This document shows, one piece after another, positions 1 through 10,995 of a stretch of DNA of 64,000 nucleotides. The stretch spans positions 1,690,001-1,754,000 of the forward strand of contig NC_091095.1 in NCBI RefSeq assembly GCF_024713975.1, in the 5' to 3' direction. The DNA is from Paralichthys olivaceus (lineage: Eukaryota > Chordata > Actinopteri > Pleuronectiformes > Paralichthyidae). The translations under genes and the position numbers were made by a program. Position 1 is the stretch's first letter, and each line of letters begins with the position of its first letter. The notes under the pieces were generated by a model, which worked only from the letters and a program-made list of their open reading frames with translations, did no database searches and was not told where the DNA came from.

Positions 1-718
1 CAGCTAACCAAAGATCCCGAACTGTGGAAATATGTTTGTTCTCTGGCTTAACTCAACTCAACACAGTCTCTCCTGGTTAACCTGTTCTTTGAAACATAAC
101 TTTATCATAAGTTACCATGGTAACTTACCCCAGTAACACAAGATAAGAAGAGATAAAATAAGATAATCCTTGATTAGACCCACAATATGACAGCAAGAGT
201 CTCAAATAGGCATGAGTTAGTATTTAATAAGTAAATATAAAAATATGAATAGAATACTAAAATATACCGTGTAAACATTAGGTACTGTGAAAGGAATGTT
301 CGTGAATCATTGTGTTGCGCAGACAGAATGAATATTGCACAGTTGAGAGAGTTAAACCAGAGTTAAACCTAAAGTTACCTGGTTAAACCCACATCCTGTT
401 CACCCTGTTGGGTTTAGTGAAGCCAGATAAACACACACACACATCCCGCTAATGCTAAACTAGCTTAAAACACGTGGTGTCAGTGGAGGAAACCCGTGAG
501 CCGGCTCCTGGCAGCTGACACTCGGCAGCTGAAACAACCAGGAGACCGTTTCTCACAACGTGTGTGAGGAGCAGCAGGCTGACTCCAGGTGAGTCCGTTG
601 GTTTGACGACGGACGTTAGATTTGAAATGAGAGCCGGAAGCTCCGGAAGCAGAGGATTCATCTGACGTGGTTCTTTACTCGAGTGGGTTCCGGCGGACAC
701 GTGTGAGAGCAGACTCAC
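1..718 (-). other. zc3h3 first intron, no internal feature seen
   Basis: This stretch lies downstream of the GTGAGT donor on the minus strand. It is AT-rich at 180-300 and has a short CA run near 430. The open frames here look like chance. I see no exon, RNA gene or clear repeat. Confidence 0.5.
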
Positions 719-764
719 CCTGAAGAAGCTCGATCTGTCGCTTCAGCGCTTCTCGCTCCTCCAT
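719..764 (-). CDS. zc3h3: zc3h3-like, first coding exon only (partial)
   Basis: Reading the minus strand, an ATG at 764-762 opens a 46-base exon that ends at 719 before a consensus GTGAGT donor (718-713). It encodes MEEREALKRQIELLQ plus one base of a Gly codon. This closely matches my memory of the N-terminus of human ZC3H3 (MEEKEQLRRQI then LLQG), a CCCH zinc-finger protein linked to polyadenylation and mRNA export. The rest of the gene would lie left of position 1, and bases 1-718 would be its first intron. That stretch shows no other exon I can support. The gene points away from the cyld-like gene, so the two share an upstream region of about 0.6 kb. Only 15 residues support the call, so the family assignment is probable, not certain. 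Confidence 0.6.
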
Positions 765-1334
765 GTTTACTCCGGAACTGACACGGCATCAAACATGCGA
801 CGGCTACGGGCCCTTCCTAATGACGTAGTTTGTACTGTCCAATCAGAGAGCGGCATTTGTCTTTGAGGTAGTAAACCCCCCAGTGTCGTCTCGCAGGGTG
901 GAATCTCAGCCACACAGATGACTGAGATTGTTGGACGCACTCTTTAAATATGAACCTGGCGGATTTATTCACATGCGTTGTGACTTCTCTCAGCTGACGC
1001 GTCATGACATCGATTCATTTGATATTCCGCCTTTTGCATGTTTTCACACTTCGCAGTGCGTTGAGCTCTGTCGGCCACCGTAAAACCACCTGTCAGACCA
1101 GCCTGAGGGTTCAAAAGCCTCAGGCGTGAACCAGGACGCGCAGCAGAGATCAGCTGTTTTAACAACAACTGCTCTTTCTGAGCACGATGACGACACATCT
1201 GTGTTAGAGGAACATCTGGCTGCTGGACACACACTCACACACACTCACACACACACACTCACTCTGTGATCAGAGACATGAAGAGTGAAGTGAGGTGAAG
1301 ACAGGAGGAGGAAGTGAAAGTGAAACTGATCCAG
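765..1334. promoter_or_regulatory. divergent zc3h3 / cyld-like promoter region
   Basis: About 600 bases separate the zc3h3 start codon (minus) from the probable non-coding first exon of the cyld-like gene (plus). No TATA box is evident on either side. The stretch holds the ISRE listed separately and a CA-rich run near 1230-1260. A bidirectional promoter is inferred from the arrangement alone. Confidence 0.5.
1316..1327 (+). promoter_or_regulatory. interferon-stimulated response element (ISRE)
   Basis: The 12 bases GAAAGTGAAACT match the ISRE consensus GAAANNGAAACT exactly. The preceding bases (GGAAGT) also create a GGAAnnGAAA composite of the ETS/IRF type. The site lies about 40-55 bases before a likely splice donor that ends the untranslated first exon (1369), which is a usual place for an ISRE in interferon-induced genes. 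Function is inferred. Confidence 0.6.
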
Positions 1335-1369
1335 GACTCAAACCAGAAGAAGAAACCGAACTAGTGAAG
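1335..1369 (+). other. cyldl: probable untranslated first exon of the cyld-like gene
   Basis: The sequence ends GTGAAG before a GTAACA donor at 1370. The next acceptor (TTTGCAG, ending 1814) opens the exon that carries the ATG. The 5' boundary is unknown; 1335 is an arbitrary minimum. Confidence 0.4.
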
Positions 1370-1437
1370 GTAACATTCACTTAGATTCTCACTAACGACT
1401 GTTTGCTCCACTTACTTTATATTAACGTGTCACTCTG

Positions 1438-1440
<3 letters not shown>

Positions 1441-1508
<68 letters not shown>
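1441..1508 (+). repeat. (GT)34 microsatellite
   Basis: An uninterrupted GT run lies in the first (5' UTR) intron of the cyld-like gene. The open frames on both strands here are artefacts of the repeat. Confidence 0.98.
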
Positions 1509-1510
<2 letters not shown>

Positions 1511-1844
1511 TCTGTCATATAAAGACCCATCGATACGCTCAACATTCATATTGCATATTTCTGAGTTTCTAAATGTTTCCCTGTACTTGGTGAAATGTGA
1601 TTTTATTGTGATTCTGTTGTTGATTCTCTTTGGGTGAGATCCGGGAGAGTTTGAGGTGCAGGTCAAGGTTGAGTTTAGATTTAAGTTTAGGTCAGGGTGA
1701 AGTTCTTCTTGGCTGCGGTGGTACTGAGCCGTTAAGATCAGGTGAAGGTTTGAGGGGAGGGAACGTGTTGACCGTCCTCGTTAAACAAATAAATGTGTGT
1801 TTGTGTCTTTGCAGGACTCTGTCATACCTCCTGTCCTCAGCAGC

Positions 1845-4800
1845 ATGACATCACCAGACAACACTTACTTCATCATAACAGAAAAACCTGAATATCTCTC
1901 ACACATCAATGCCGGCCAAATATGTTACGTCCCTGAATACAAGTACAGAACACTCAGACCTTCTTCTCAGTTAAAGGTCTTCCCCTTCGGTGCATCTGTG
2001 CTCTTAGATTATGCCATAGACATGAGTTGCATGTCGGTTCTGCCGGCGGAATGGGCCAAGCTGCTGCTGGCCGTGCCTGATCGTGAAGAGCGGCTGATGT
2101 GGTTCAGAGAGGAAGCTGCGCTCCAAACAGCACTCAGACTCACGGTGGGCAATGTAGTGATGGTGCAGGAAGGAGAAGAGGAGCTGAGGGGCATCGTCCG
2201 CTACATCGGAAGACTGAAACTCCAATCACAATCTCTAAATCCTTTATCAGCAACTTTCTTTGGGATTGAACTACAGGTGAGGCAGCTTTTGTCCGCGCAT
2301 CTCTGAAGCTGCTTTCAGACATTGAAAGTCTGGACATTTTCCAGAGAGGCTGGATGTCTGAGTCAATTGCTCTAGATATTTTCCAGAACTCTTCATCGTA
2401 AAATGTTCGGAAAACCATTTTAAAATTACAAAGGAACTGACATTGCTTCTGCTTTGCTTCTCTCCACCACCAGGGAGCAGACAGAGGGAAGGGCGACAAC
2501 AATGGATCCCACCATCATGAAACCTTGTTCTCATGTGCAAAAGATTGTGGCATTTTTGTCCCGTTCTCCAGAGTCAGACCTTTGGTCCCCAGCTCCCTGA
2601 CGCCTTCTGCCCCTGAGCCACAGCCACAAACAGAGGAGCTGTCCTCTGGGGACAGAGTCACGTACTTCATCGGTGATACATGCGGTCATGGGATGGTGGT
2701 GGACATGCTGGAAAAGGACGGACAATCTTTTGTTCGGATCTCCACAGTCAGTAATTCCTAATAATATGTGACCTTTGTGTTTTACTTATTTTTTTACTTA
2801 TGTTAGTTAGTTAACAAGACGATGCAGATACTACAGAACCTTCGTCTCATCATGTTGACATGTAAACGTCTTAATTAGATTTGGAGAGACGACAGCGTCG
2901 TGCATTCGATTTCAGGTTGGAGGTTTAAAAGTTGACACAGTGGACGTAATGTTGATGGATTCATTATCAGAGAATCCTCTTTAACATGTAAACAGGAATA
3001 TTCACGTCTTCTTCAGAATAAGGTCCATAATCAGATTATTGGTTTCCGTGTAAACACAGTCGATGACAAAACAAACCAGTTGATGTTTGAGATTGTCTCT
3101 GATTCTCCATGTTTCTGTCTGGAGACACTTTGTTGTCTTACGTTGCTCCTGCTCCTCCTCCAGGTCTTTCTTGAACTCATCAGTCTGAAACACATTTGTA
3201 ATCTTTCTGTGTCAATGTTTCCAGGACATGGATGAAAATGGGAAGACGGGAGGTGAAGTTAAAGTTCCGCTGGAGTGTGTGGTGAAGGGAGAGGTCCCTG
3301 CAGGTTGGAGCCATTCACACGATGAGTTATGAGACTATTTCCAATGTGTGTGATGAATCTGATCCAAATCTTCCCCGTAGAGCCAGAGAGGATCGACGTC
3401 GATGCGCCGCTGGTTGAACAGAACACAGATCTGTACATGAGTCTGACTGTGAACTCTGTGGTGGAGGTGACGCTGGCTGCAGGGAATTCATACGGAATCA
3501 TCCGCTGGATCGGCCCTCTGGCCGATAAAGAGCAGATCATGGCCGGACTGGAGCTGGTATCATTTACTCTGACAAATTCAGAAATAGCGAAGGACCACAA
3601 TTGAAGCAGCATTGAAATATGAAATTCTGGAACTCGTTTTGAAGCTTTACAGATATTCACTAGGTTTAGATTCAGGGTGTGATGGTTCCTCATATCACAG
3701 GAGCAATTCACACCTTTTACTACAGGTGTGATCACCTGATCATGATTGGAAAATGGAATAAAAACATACAGCTGCTCTAACTTTATATTCACATGTGTTA
3801 TCGTGTTGAACAACAGATGAATCAAGGTTTTTTAAGTCGACTCTCAGTTGTCACATCAGTGTGTGTTTGCGTCCGCAGGAGGAGGACAGAGGAGTGAGTG
3901 ACGGCACCTTTAAGAACAAGCGTTTCTTCACGTGTCCCCCCCGGAGGGCGCTGTTCGTGAAGCTGAGCTCCTGCCGTCCTGACTCGCGCTTCCAGAGCAT
4001 TTCAGCCAGTCGCAGCGAGAAGAGGCCAGAACAGGACGACGCAGGTTAGAAGATGATTTGATCAACTGACTTCAGATGCTGTTTTTAGACATGAACTCCG
4101 GAAATATTGAGTCCGAACATTTTTAAGGTTTGTTTTTCAAATGTGAAGAAGCAGCAGGAGATCGGCACTTACTGCCATCTCCTCGTTTCCCCAAGTTGAC
4201 ATGTCCAGACTTCAGTGCATGACTGAAAGAGGATTAACTCCCTAATTAGTAACTAGTGACCAATAACTAACTAGTGTGTGTGTGTGTGTGTGTGTGTCAG
4301 AGAGCATTGGAGAGATGGAGCTCAGTTCAGTGAAGACGGAGACGGTTCCTCCAATCAGCACTGAGCAGGTGAACCAGATTCTGATTGGACAAATGAAAGG
4401 GATCCAAGGCCACTGCAACTCCTGCTACATGGACGCTGCCCTCTTCAGGTCAGCGAGACGAACTATTATCAGGGTTTCATCACATTAACTCGACAAATCA
4501 CAGGAAAGTTGACTTATTTTCCTACTTTCCATGATGCAGTTATCAGGGACCATGCTTCATGTTTTCTCTTCCGTGTTTTCAGTTTGTTTTCCTGCTCCTC
4601 TGTGCTGGACTCAATGTTGTTTAAATCAACAACCCCTCAGGACGCCCCGATCCAGAAAACACTGCTCCGAGACATTGTCAACCCGCTCCGCAGGTGAGAA
4701 TATTTAACTGAACTTAAAGAATGTATTTAAAAAATACCAGGGGCCCGATGTGTCACATTTTCATTTCCCATCTCTTGGAGCGATGTTGAGATATCGTTAT

Positions 4801-6660
4801 GATGAAGATGCTGGTGTTCTGTCATATTTGCAGCAAGGGCTTCGTGGAAGGGCGGCACATCATGAAGCTCCGGCAGCAGCTGCAGAGACACGGCTACAGT
4901 CGCTCCTTCACCACGGACGAGAAGGGTTGGTGGAACCTGCAGCGCTGCTGGAAGCTTGAACTCGCGTGACTCGTGTTTTTTTGGTTGAAAGTGTCGATGT
5001 TGTGTTTCAGATCCAGAGGAGTTCCTCATCATCATCATGCAGCATATTCTCTCCCTGGAGCCTCTACTCAAACTGTTCGCTCACAACACCTCCGTCACAC
5101 ACTCATTGTTGCCTCTGTGCGTCGACTTGTCTGGACTCTGATCCCTCGTCCTCTCTCCTTCAGCTCAGCGGGCGGTAAAGTGCAGGAGAGTTACTGTTAT
5201 CAGATCTTTCTGGACCAGAACCACAGCTTGGTGCTGCCGACAGTTCAGCAGCTGCTGGAGCATTCCTTCCACAGCGCAGGACTCAAACTGGCCGAGGTGA
5301 AACACGTCAGATACATTGATGTTGTTCTTCAGATTCGTTGCACTGATGCTTTCTGATTCTTTTCGTGCCTCCACACCAGCGTGGCCACAGGCATCATGTG
5401 TAGGTCTATTTAGTCTGTTTGTTTATTTATTTACAGATCTATAAATACATTTGTAATTTGCTAATACGTTTAATCAGCTGATTATCAAAGTCTAACGAAT
5501 GAATTAATCATCTAATGGTTCTGAGGAAAACTTGACTCATTTATATTTTGAGTGTAGCTGACATAAAATGTGTAAAGTTGTTTTTCTCCAGCAGGCGTCT
5601 CTGTCGCACCGCTCGTCTCCTGGAGTGTGTTTGTGTGTCACCGTCTCTTCTCTTGTTGTGTTGTGTCAGGTGCCGTCCTGCCTCATCCTCCAGATGCCTC
5701 GATTTGGAAAGAAATTCAAGATGTTTGAAAAAATCGTTCCCTCACTGGAGCTGGACATCACTGACCTGCTCTCTGAAGGTGAACACACACAAACACACAC
5801 ACACACACACATACGCTCAGCACACACAGAGACCTACAGGCAGAGGATACAACACGTGTGTGTGTGTGTTTCAGGTTCCCTGCAGTGCATGCTCTGTGGA
5901 AGCATGGCTGAGGTTCAGTGCACCGACTGTTTTAAGGATCCTGTTTTCAGTCAGACGGGATTTAAAGTTTTCTGCAGGACGTGCTCAACTCAGGTTTGTG
6001 TTGTCTGTATGAATTCCTCTTGTCTCTGTCACGATAAAGGTCTTGTTGTGTAGAGGGGGTTTGTTCTGGCTGCAGCTCAGGGGGTGGAGCTGGTCCCCTG
6101 CCCCTCAGGTGGAGCTGGAACATGCTGCTGGCACCTCAACCTGAAAAGGGATGGACGGCTGATCGCTGGTTTTCTTTCTCCTCAGGTGCACTGTCATCCT
6201 CAGCGGCTTTCCCATCAGCCATCTGCTCTGGACATCCCTAAAGGTTACCTGGGTCGCCTGCCACCTCAGGTTTTGACCAGAGACAAGCTGGAGCTGTTCG
6301 CCGTGCTCTGCATCGAGACCAGCCACTACGTGTCCTTCATCAAACACGGACCAAACTCCGAGGACTGGATCTTCTTCGACAGCATGGCGGACAGAGAAGG
6401 TGAGCGCTCCGCTCTTTCATCACATGCGTGTCTCTCACACGAATCCTCTGTGGCTCAGTTGTCGCTTGTGTTCAGGAGAGAGAGACGGCTTCAACATCCC
6501 CGAGGTGCGCGGCTGCCCGGAGGTCGGCACTTATCTGGAGATGTCTCCGGCCGAGCTCGCCAGGCAGGTGCCTCGAGACATGAAAGGCGTGGCCAAGCGT
6601 CTCTTCTGCGACGCCTACATGTACCTGTACCAGAGCAACAGCATGTGCATCTATCGCTGA
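1845..6660 (+). CDS. cyldl: CYLD-like ubiquitin C-terminal hydrolase (K63/linear deubiquitinase), 14 coding exons
   Basis: Exons: 1845-2276, 2474-2746, 3225-3303, 3381-3556, 3879-4044, 4301-4448, 4583-4693, 4834-4925, 5011-5074, 5164-5296, 5670-5778, 5875-5993, 6186-6399, 6476-6660. All phases join, giving 2301 bases and 766 residues. Three CAP-Gly modules are visible: about residues 115-185, 205-262 and 285-350. The third holds YGIIRWIGP and ends FVKLSSCRPDSRF as in human CYLD. The USP core follows, with catalytic Cys417 (GHCNSCYMD), His681 (ETSHYVSF) and Asp699 (FFDSMADR); the His-Asp spacing equals the human one. The zinc-binding B-box-like insert is present (exons 12-13). Family role: removes Lys63 and Met1 ubiquitin chains to restrain NF-kB and RIG-I signalling. 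Human CYLD is 956 residues, and most of the shortfall is the linker between CAP-Gly 2 and 3. An untranslated exon (about 1335-1369) and exon start 1815 precede the ATG. AATAAA lies at 6815-6820. The paralogue name cyldl is my best guess. Confidence 0.93.
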
Positions 6661-6814
6661 GACGACGCTGGAAAATCCAATCACACAACGAAAATATTTT
6701 TTTTATTTGCTCTTTCTGTTCATGTCCTGATTGATTGATTGATTGATTGATTAGTTGGTTTGTTTTTCTCGTGTGAAATTTAACGAATCATTTTCTGCTT
6801 TCGTTCATCAGATG

Positions 6815-6820
6815 AATAAA
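6815..6820 (+). terminator. cyldl: poly(A) signal of the cyld-like gene
   Basis: AATAAA lies 155 bases after the TGA stop codon in AT-rich DNA. It is the first canonical signal downstream of the gene. Confidence 0.65.
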
Positions 6821-8442
6821 TTATTATTTTTAAATTATCCTGGAGACAAAAACTGACATTAGAATGTGCACAAGATAATATAAACATGATAGAATTGATT
6901 AGATTGTAATAAAATAAATTAAAATAAATGACACGTTACGCTGTAACATGAGACATTTTGTAATTCACAGTTTCCTCTTGATATTTAATAATTCACTTTA
7001 AAAGTTATATTTAGATTTGTTATAGAAAGTGTGAATGAAAAAGTGAATTCACCAAAGATAACGGGGGGGAGGGGGGGGGGTGATGATTCCAGTGGCTTCT
7101 TATGATAATTCTGTAAATAATAACAAATTGTTAATTTGCTGCACCTCTATATATTTTCTGACAGAGTTAATGGTGACTGGATTTTTTTATAAAACATTTA
7201 TTTTCTGTTTTTTCTCTTCCCTGGGATAACGAGGAGGTGACGTTTGAATTTGAGCTCAGGAAACAAAATGTGGATTTATAGGATTATTATAAGATAAATA
7301 ATAAAGATGAGTTCTGCCTCCGTCAGCGTCCTGACACATGTTTTGGTAGAACGGTGAAGTGAAATTGAAAAGCTACTTGAGGCTGAAGTGTGATGATGAT
7401 AAAACATTCAATATCCAACTTGTTTGTATTGACTTTAAAATGAGCTGATTTGTTTCTGTGGGTGTTTTTATTGACTAATTAAATGAAGGGAGAAACGATG
7501 ATGTCTCTTAAACACTAGTTTCCTCCAATAATCACTTGTGTTTGTTGGTTTGTACGAATTTCCTCAAAAATTGGTGGAAACATCGAACGAGAGAAAACGA
7601 CTTAAATCTTGGGACAGATTATTTTTATCACCCTTTAACATTTTGAGACAAGATTGTCTTTCAACCAATTTCCCATAATTGACGGACCTCGTTGAAATAA
7701 AGAGGACGTGGGCCTGGAGGAGGCTCCGAGCACCTCCCTGTGAGGGAGCGGTGATTGGCACAGCTGAGGCTAGTTGAAAAGATCTGCACTTTTAAATTCT
7801 ACGTTAAAAAGGAATCATGGACAATTTGTTTTTAATTAAAAACACCAGCACCAGTCATGTCCTCGTCTTCACCTCGGTTTGTCCCTGCTGGTAAACTCCA
7901 CCACCAACCATGTTGTTTCTCAATAACTCCTCTCACGCTGAACTTGTCCTCGCTCGTCTCGTCCTCCATCGTTACGGTGGTTGATGGTTTCCTGTGACTT
8001 TGTTTCTCCTCGTCTGCCGCGGACGCTCGTGTCCCCGCCGACCTTCGCCCTGCTCCTGGAGGAACGAGGGGAAACACGGAACAAACAGGGAATTAGCTGT
8101 TTAACACACTTCACAGGCTCGGGCTGACACTCACAACCTCGCTGGGATCTGAGACGTCTGTTCCACTCAGGATCCAACCAAACGCTGCTGCGTCAGCTTT
8201 GAAGTGCTCCGGTGTCGTACAGGCCTCAGCTTCACCGGCTCTGAGCTCCAGCTTCACGTGATCTGAATACACACGAGGTTTTCCTCACAGCAGAGAGTCT
8301 CCTCAGGTCTCACGTCTTCTGTCTCATCTCTGCTCCAAACGCTGCCTCGCTGGATATTTGTCTTCGTCCTGGAAGCTTTTGATCCTGCCGTCCGCCGCGT
8401 TTCCTCCTCAGCTCTGTGGACAACCTCTACGCTCGTCGGGTG

Positions 8443-8478
8443 CTTTTATAGACCCGGGGGGCATCGGGGGTGGGGGGG
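8443..8478 (-). promoter_or_regulatory. possible minus-strand TATA box beside a G-quadruplex-prone run
   Basis: TATAAAAG reads on the minus strand at 8450-8443. Immediately beside it (8455-8478) the plus strand carries four or more runs of at least three G with short spacers. DNA downstream on the minus strand (8420 to 7830) is GC-rich and contains a 45-codon ATG frame (about 7970-7832, beginning MEDETSEDK) that I cannot assign. No complete gene model results. Confidence 0.25.
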
Positions 8479-10962
8479 CTCATCCTTGAGTGTTAATGCG
8501 CGGCCCTGCGACTCAACAAACCCTTTAATCTGACACGCTCAGCATTTTCTAAGCACATTCATCAGTATTAAACACACACACGCACAAAAAGTACACGTCC
8601 TACAAGTGAGCAGCACCCCGGTCCACCGACTGGAGGAAGACCACGTCTCTGCAGCTCACGTCACAGACACTGAACCGTTGTTTAAATATATCAGAACCAT
8701 GTCAACGTCTAAAACAACGAGGACGAAGCAGCAGCTGTAAAACACACAGTCAATACATGAGCACAGTGTTTTTGATAGAAGACGTTCAGACGCCGTGCAG
8801 GTGTCTGGTACCTCAGAACTAAACGCACATTGATCTGCTTCCTCCTGATCTCAGGAAATATCAGTGACACACTGTGTTTTCTTCTTATCTGTTTCACATC
8901 TGAACACGTTAATTCTCAGGAAGCCTCGAACAGGAAAGAGAACAAACAGGATTAGTGGTGATGGACGTCGGCGTGACGAGATTCTGATAAAGCAGACATC
9001 AGGAGCTGAGCGGTGGAAATGTTTTATGGTTTGACTTGTTCACTCCTTCGGTTTTATTCGTCTCAGAGTTGAGGTTTCTGTCGCTGAGCTTTGTTTTCAG
9101 TTTGGTTTATTGTGAATTGACCTGATTTCAGCCTGTTGTCGTTCGCTTCACCTGTTTCCTGTATTTCTTCTTCATTAAACATCAGCGTTAAAGGTCACAC
9201 GTGTATTAAAGCTTCGTAGACGTCACCTTTAATCAATGATTTATAAAAGAAGGTTATTTTTCTCCCTTGACAAATTATTGCGGCCCTCGTGTGTCGCCCC
9301 CGAGCATCAGGACTCTCAGAGTCACGTGCTCTCTCCTTTACTTACCAGCATTAGTGGACGTGTCGTTAAAACACACAAACTGGACCAACGCAGTTTGTGT
9401 TTCTGTCTCGTTGTGCGACTGACACGTCCAGAGTGTGGAATGAATTCGCAGCAGTGTGGATGTGCTGATATTTGGATGTTATCCGACATTTGTATGTCAT
9501 CTGTACCTGTGGGAGCCTGACGTACATCAATCCATCATGAGCACATCAACCTCAGTCTGGAGGGGGGGGGGGGTTAACACAGCAAAGGTTAACATCGTCT
9601 CATCTGCAGCTTCAAACCTTCCCCCAGAGGTTTTTATTTCCATGTTGTGCTTTTATACGTCAGCCAGCAGCCGGGACAGCCGAGGCATGTGTGACGGCAG
9701 CGGACATATTAAAAAGGGAGCTGGCTGCATGAAGCCTGGTGATAATAACGGCTGCCAGTCATGCGTCCGCCTGTTGCTCGAGCTCGGAGAAGAGCTGCCC
9801 GAGGGACGGCAGCCGATTAATCCATCACGATGAGCAGAGAGATGAGTTTAAACCATAATGGGAACATGAGATGTGGCTTTTAGTGAGAAACCACCGATCG
9901 ATCCCCCCTCAGGCTGCAGCTCCTCCTTCCTGAGGACCACACGCTGATTTACTGCCTTAATATCGTCACTTTAAGGGGACGTGTGTTCACGTCCTTAAAG
10001 AAACGTTTAACTCACAGCGAGAAACTTCCTCTTTGTTTAAATATGCACTGACACAAGAAGGGAGAAAGACTGAATGTTTCTATACCAGGAAGTACTTGGA
10101 AGTTTTTAGCAAGAGGTTGAACAAACTTCAGAGACTGTCCGAAGACGGAGGACGAATGCGTCCCTCCGTCCTCGATAAACAACGGCTCCAATGGCTGGAT
10201 CCCTCTTGTGCTGACCTATCCCAGGATGAACTGTTCTTCAACAGTACACGTTTAAAAAACAAGAGCATATCATTTCATTTCTTCAGTCTGCGAGGCCCAC
10301 GAAGATCTCCAAGATGGCAGCGTTCGTATCGAGGATATTTTGGCTCCAGTTCTGGATCGTGTGAGGAAGTTTTAATCTCGTTAACTCTGCAGCATCTTAT
10401 AAACTAGCGTCGCCACGAGACAGTGACGCAGACGAGGTGTTTGCAGTCCTGAGCTCACATCAACATACCGTGACGTGCGTTTGAATGCGATGCTGCGACT
10501 TAAACAACAAAGCCTCTATAATGAAAGGCAGCCGTCCTAATGGACAGAATGTGAGCAGTGTTTATGTGCTTCAGGGATAATGACGATTAATGCAAGGCTT
10601 CGAGCTTTCAATTAGGGGACTCCATCAGGGAGAGAGGAAACTGATTAACCAGAGTCGTCTGAAAAGCAGCCGTCACCGTAAAGAAAGTCTTCAGAGAAAT
10701 GTGCGAGCACAGGAGACAAATGGAGCGTCTGTAAAAGGCGCAGGAGTCGGGGCTCAGGATGGAGATATAATTAGGAGCCGGTTCTCTGTCTCCAACCTGA
10801 TCTCCTCATTAAAACCTGTTTACAAGTCAGAACAAAGCTCAGCTGAAGGATCGCCGCTCCGAACACAGGAGAGACTCAAGCACCGGCTGCTCAGCTGCAC
10901 TGGTGCCTGATGGGAAATGTATCCAACGAGAGGCTGACAATGATCGTACGGGAAATAAATGA

Positions 10963-10995
10963 ATATATATATATATATATATACATATATATATG
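10963..10995. repeat. (AT)n microsatellite
   Basis: Alternating AT tract with one C interruption, self-complementary. It lies in intergenic DNA. Confidence 0.9.

Noticed and set aside
1430-1666. Open frames rich in His-Thr or Cys-Val repeats around the GT microsatellite
   Set aside because: Any long GT/CA run gives such frames; there is no gene context. The same applies to 32374-32668 and 28383-28586.
2140-2540. Minus-strand frames of about 90-120 codons opposite cyld-like exons 1-2
   Set aside because: Shadows of real plus-strand coding sequence; no splice or family support.
9236-9833. Plus-strand frames of 94 and 125 codons
   Set aside because: They overlap a G-run and non-coding-looking DNA, lack splice context and resemble no protein family.
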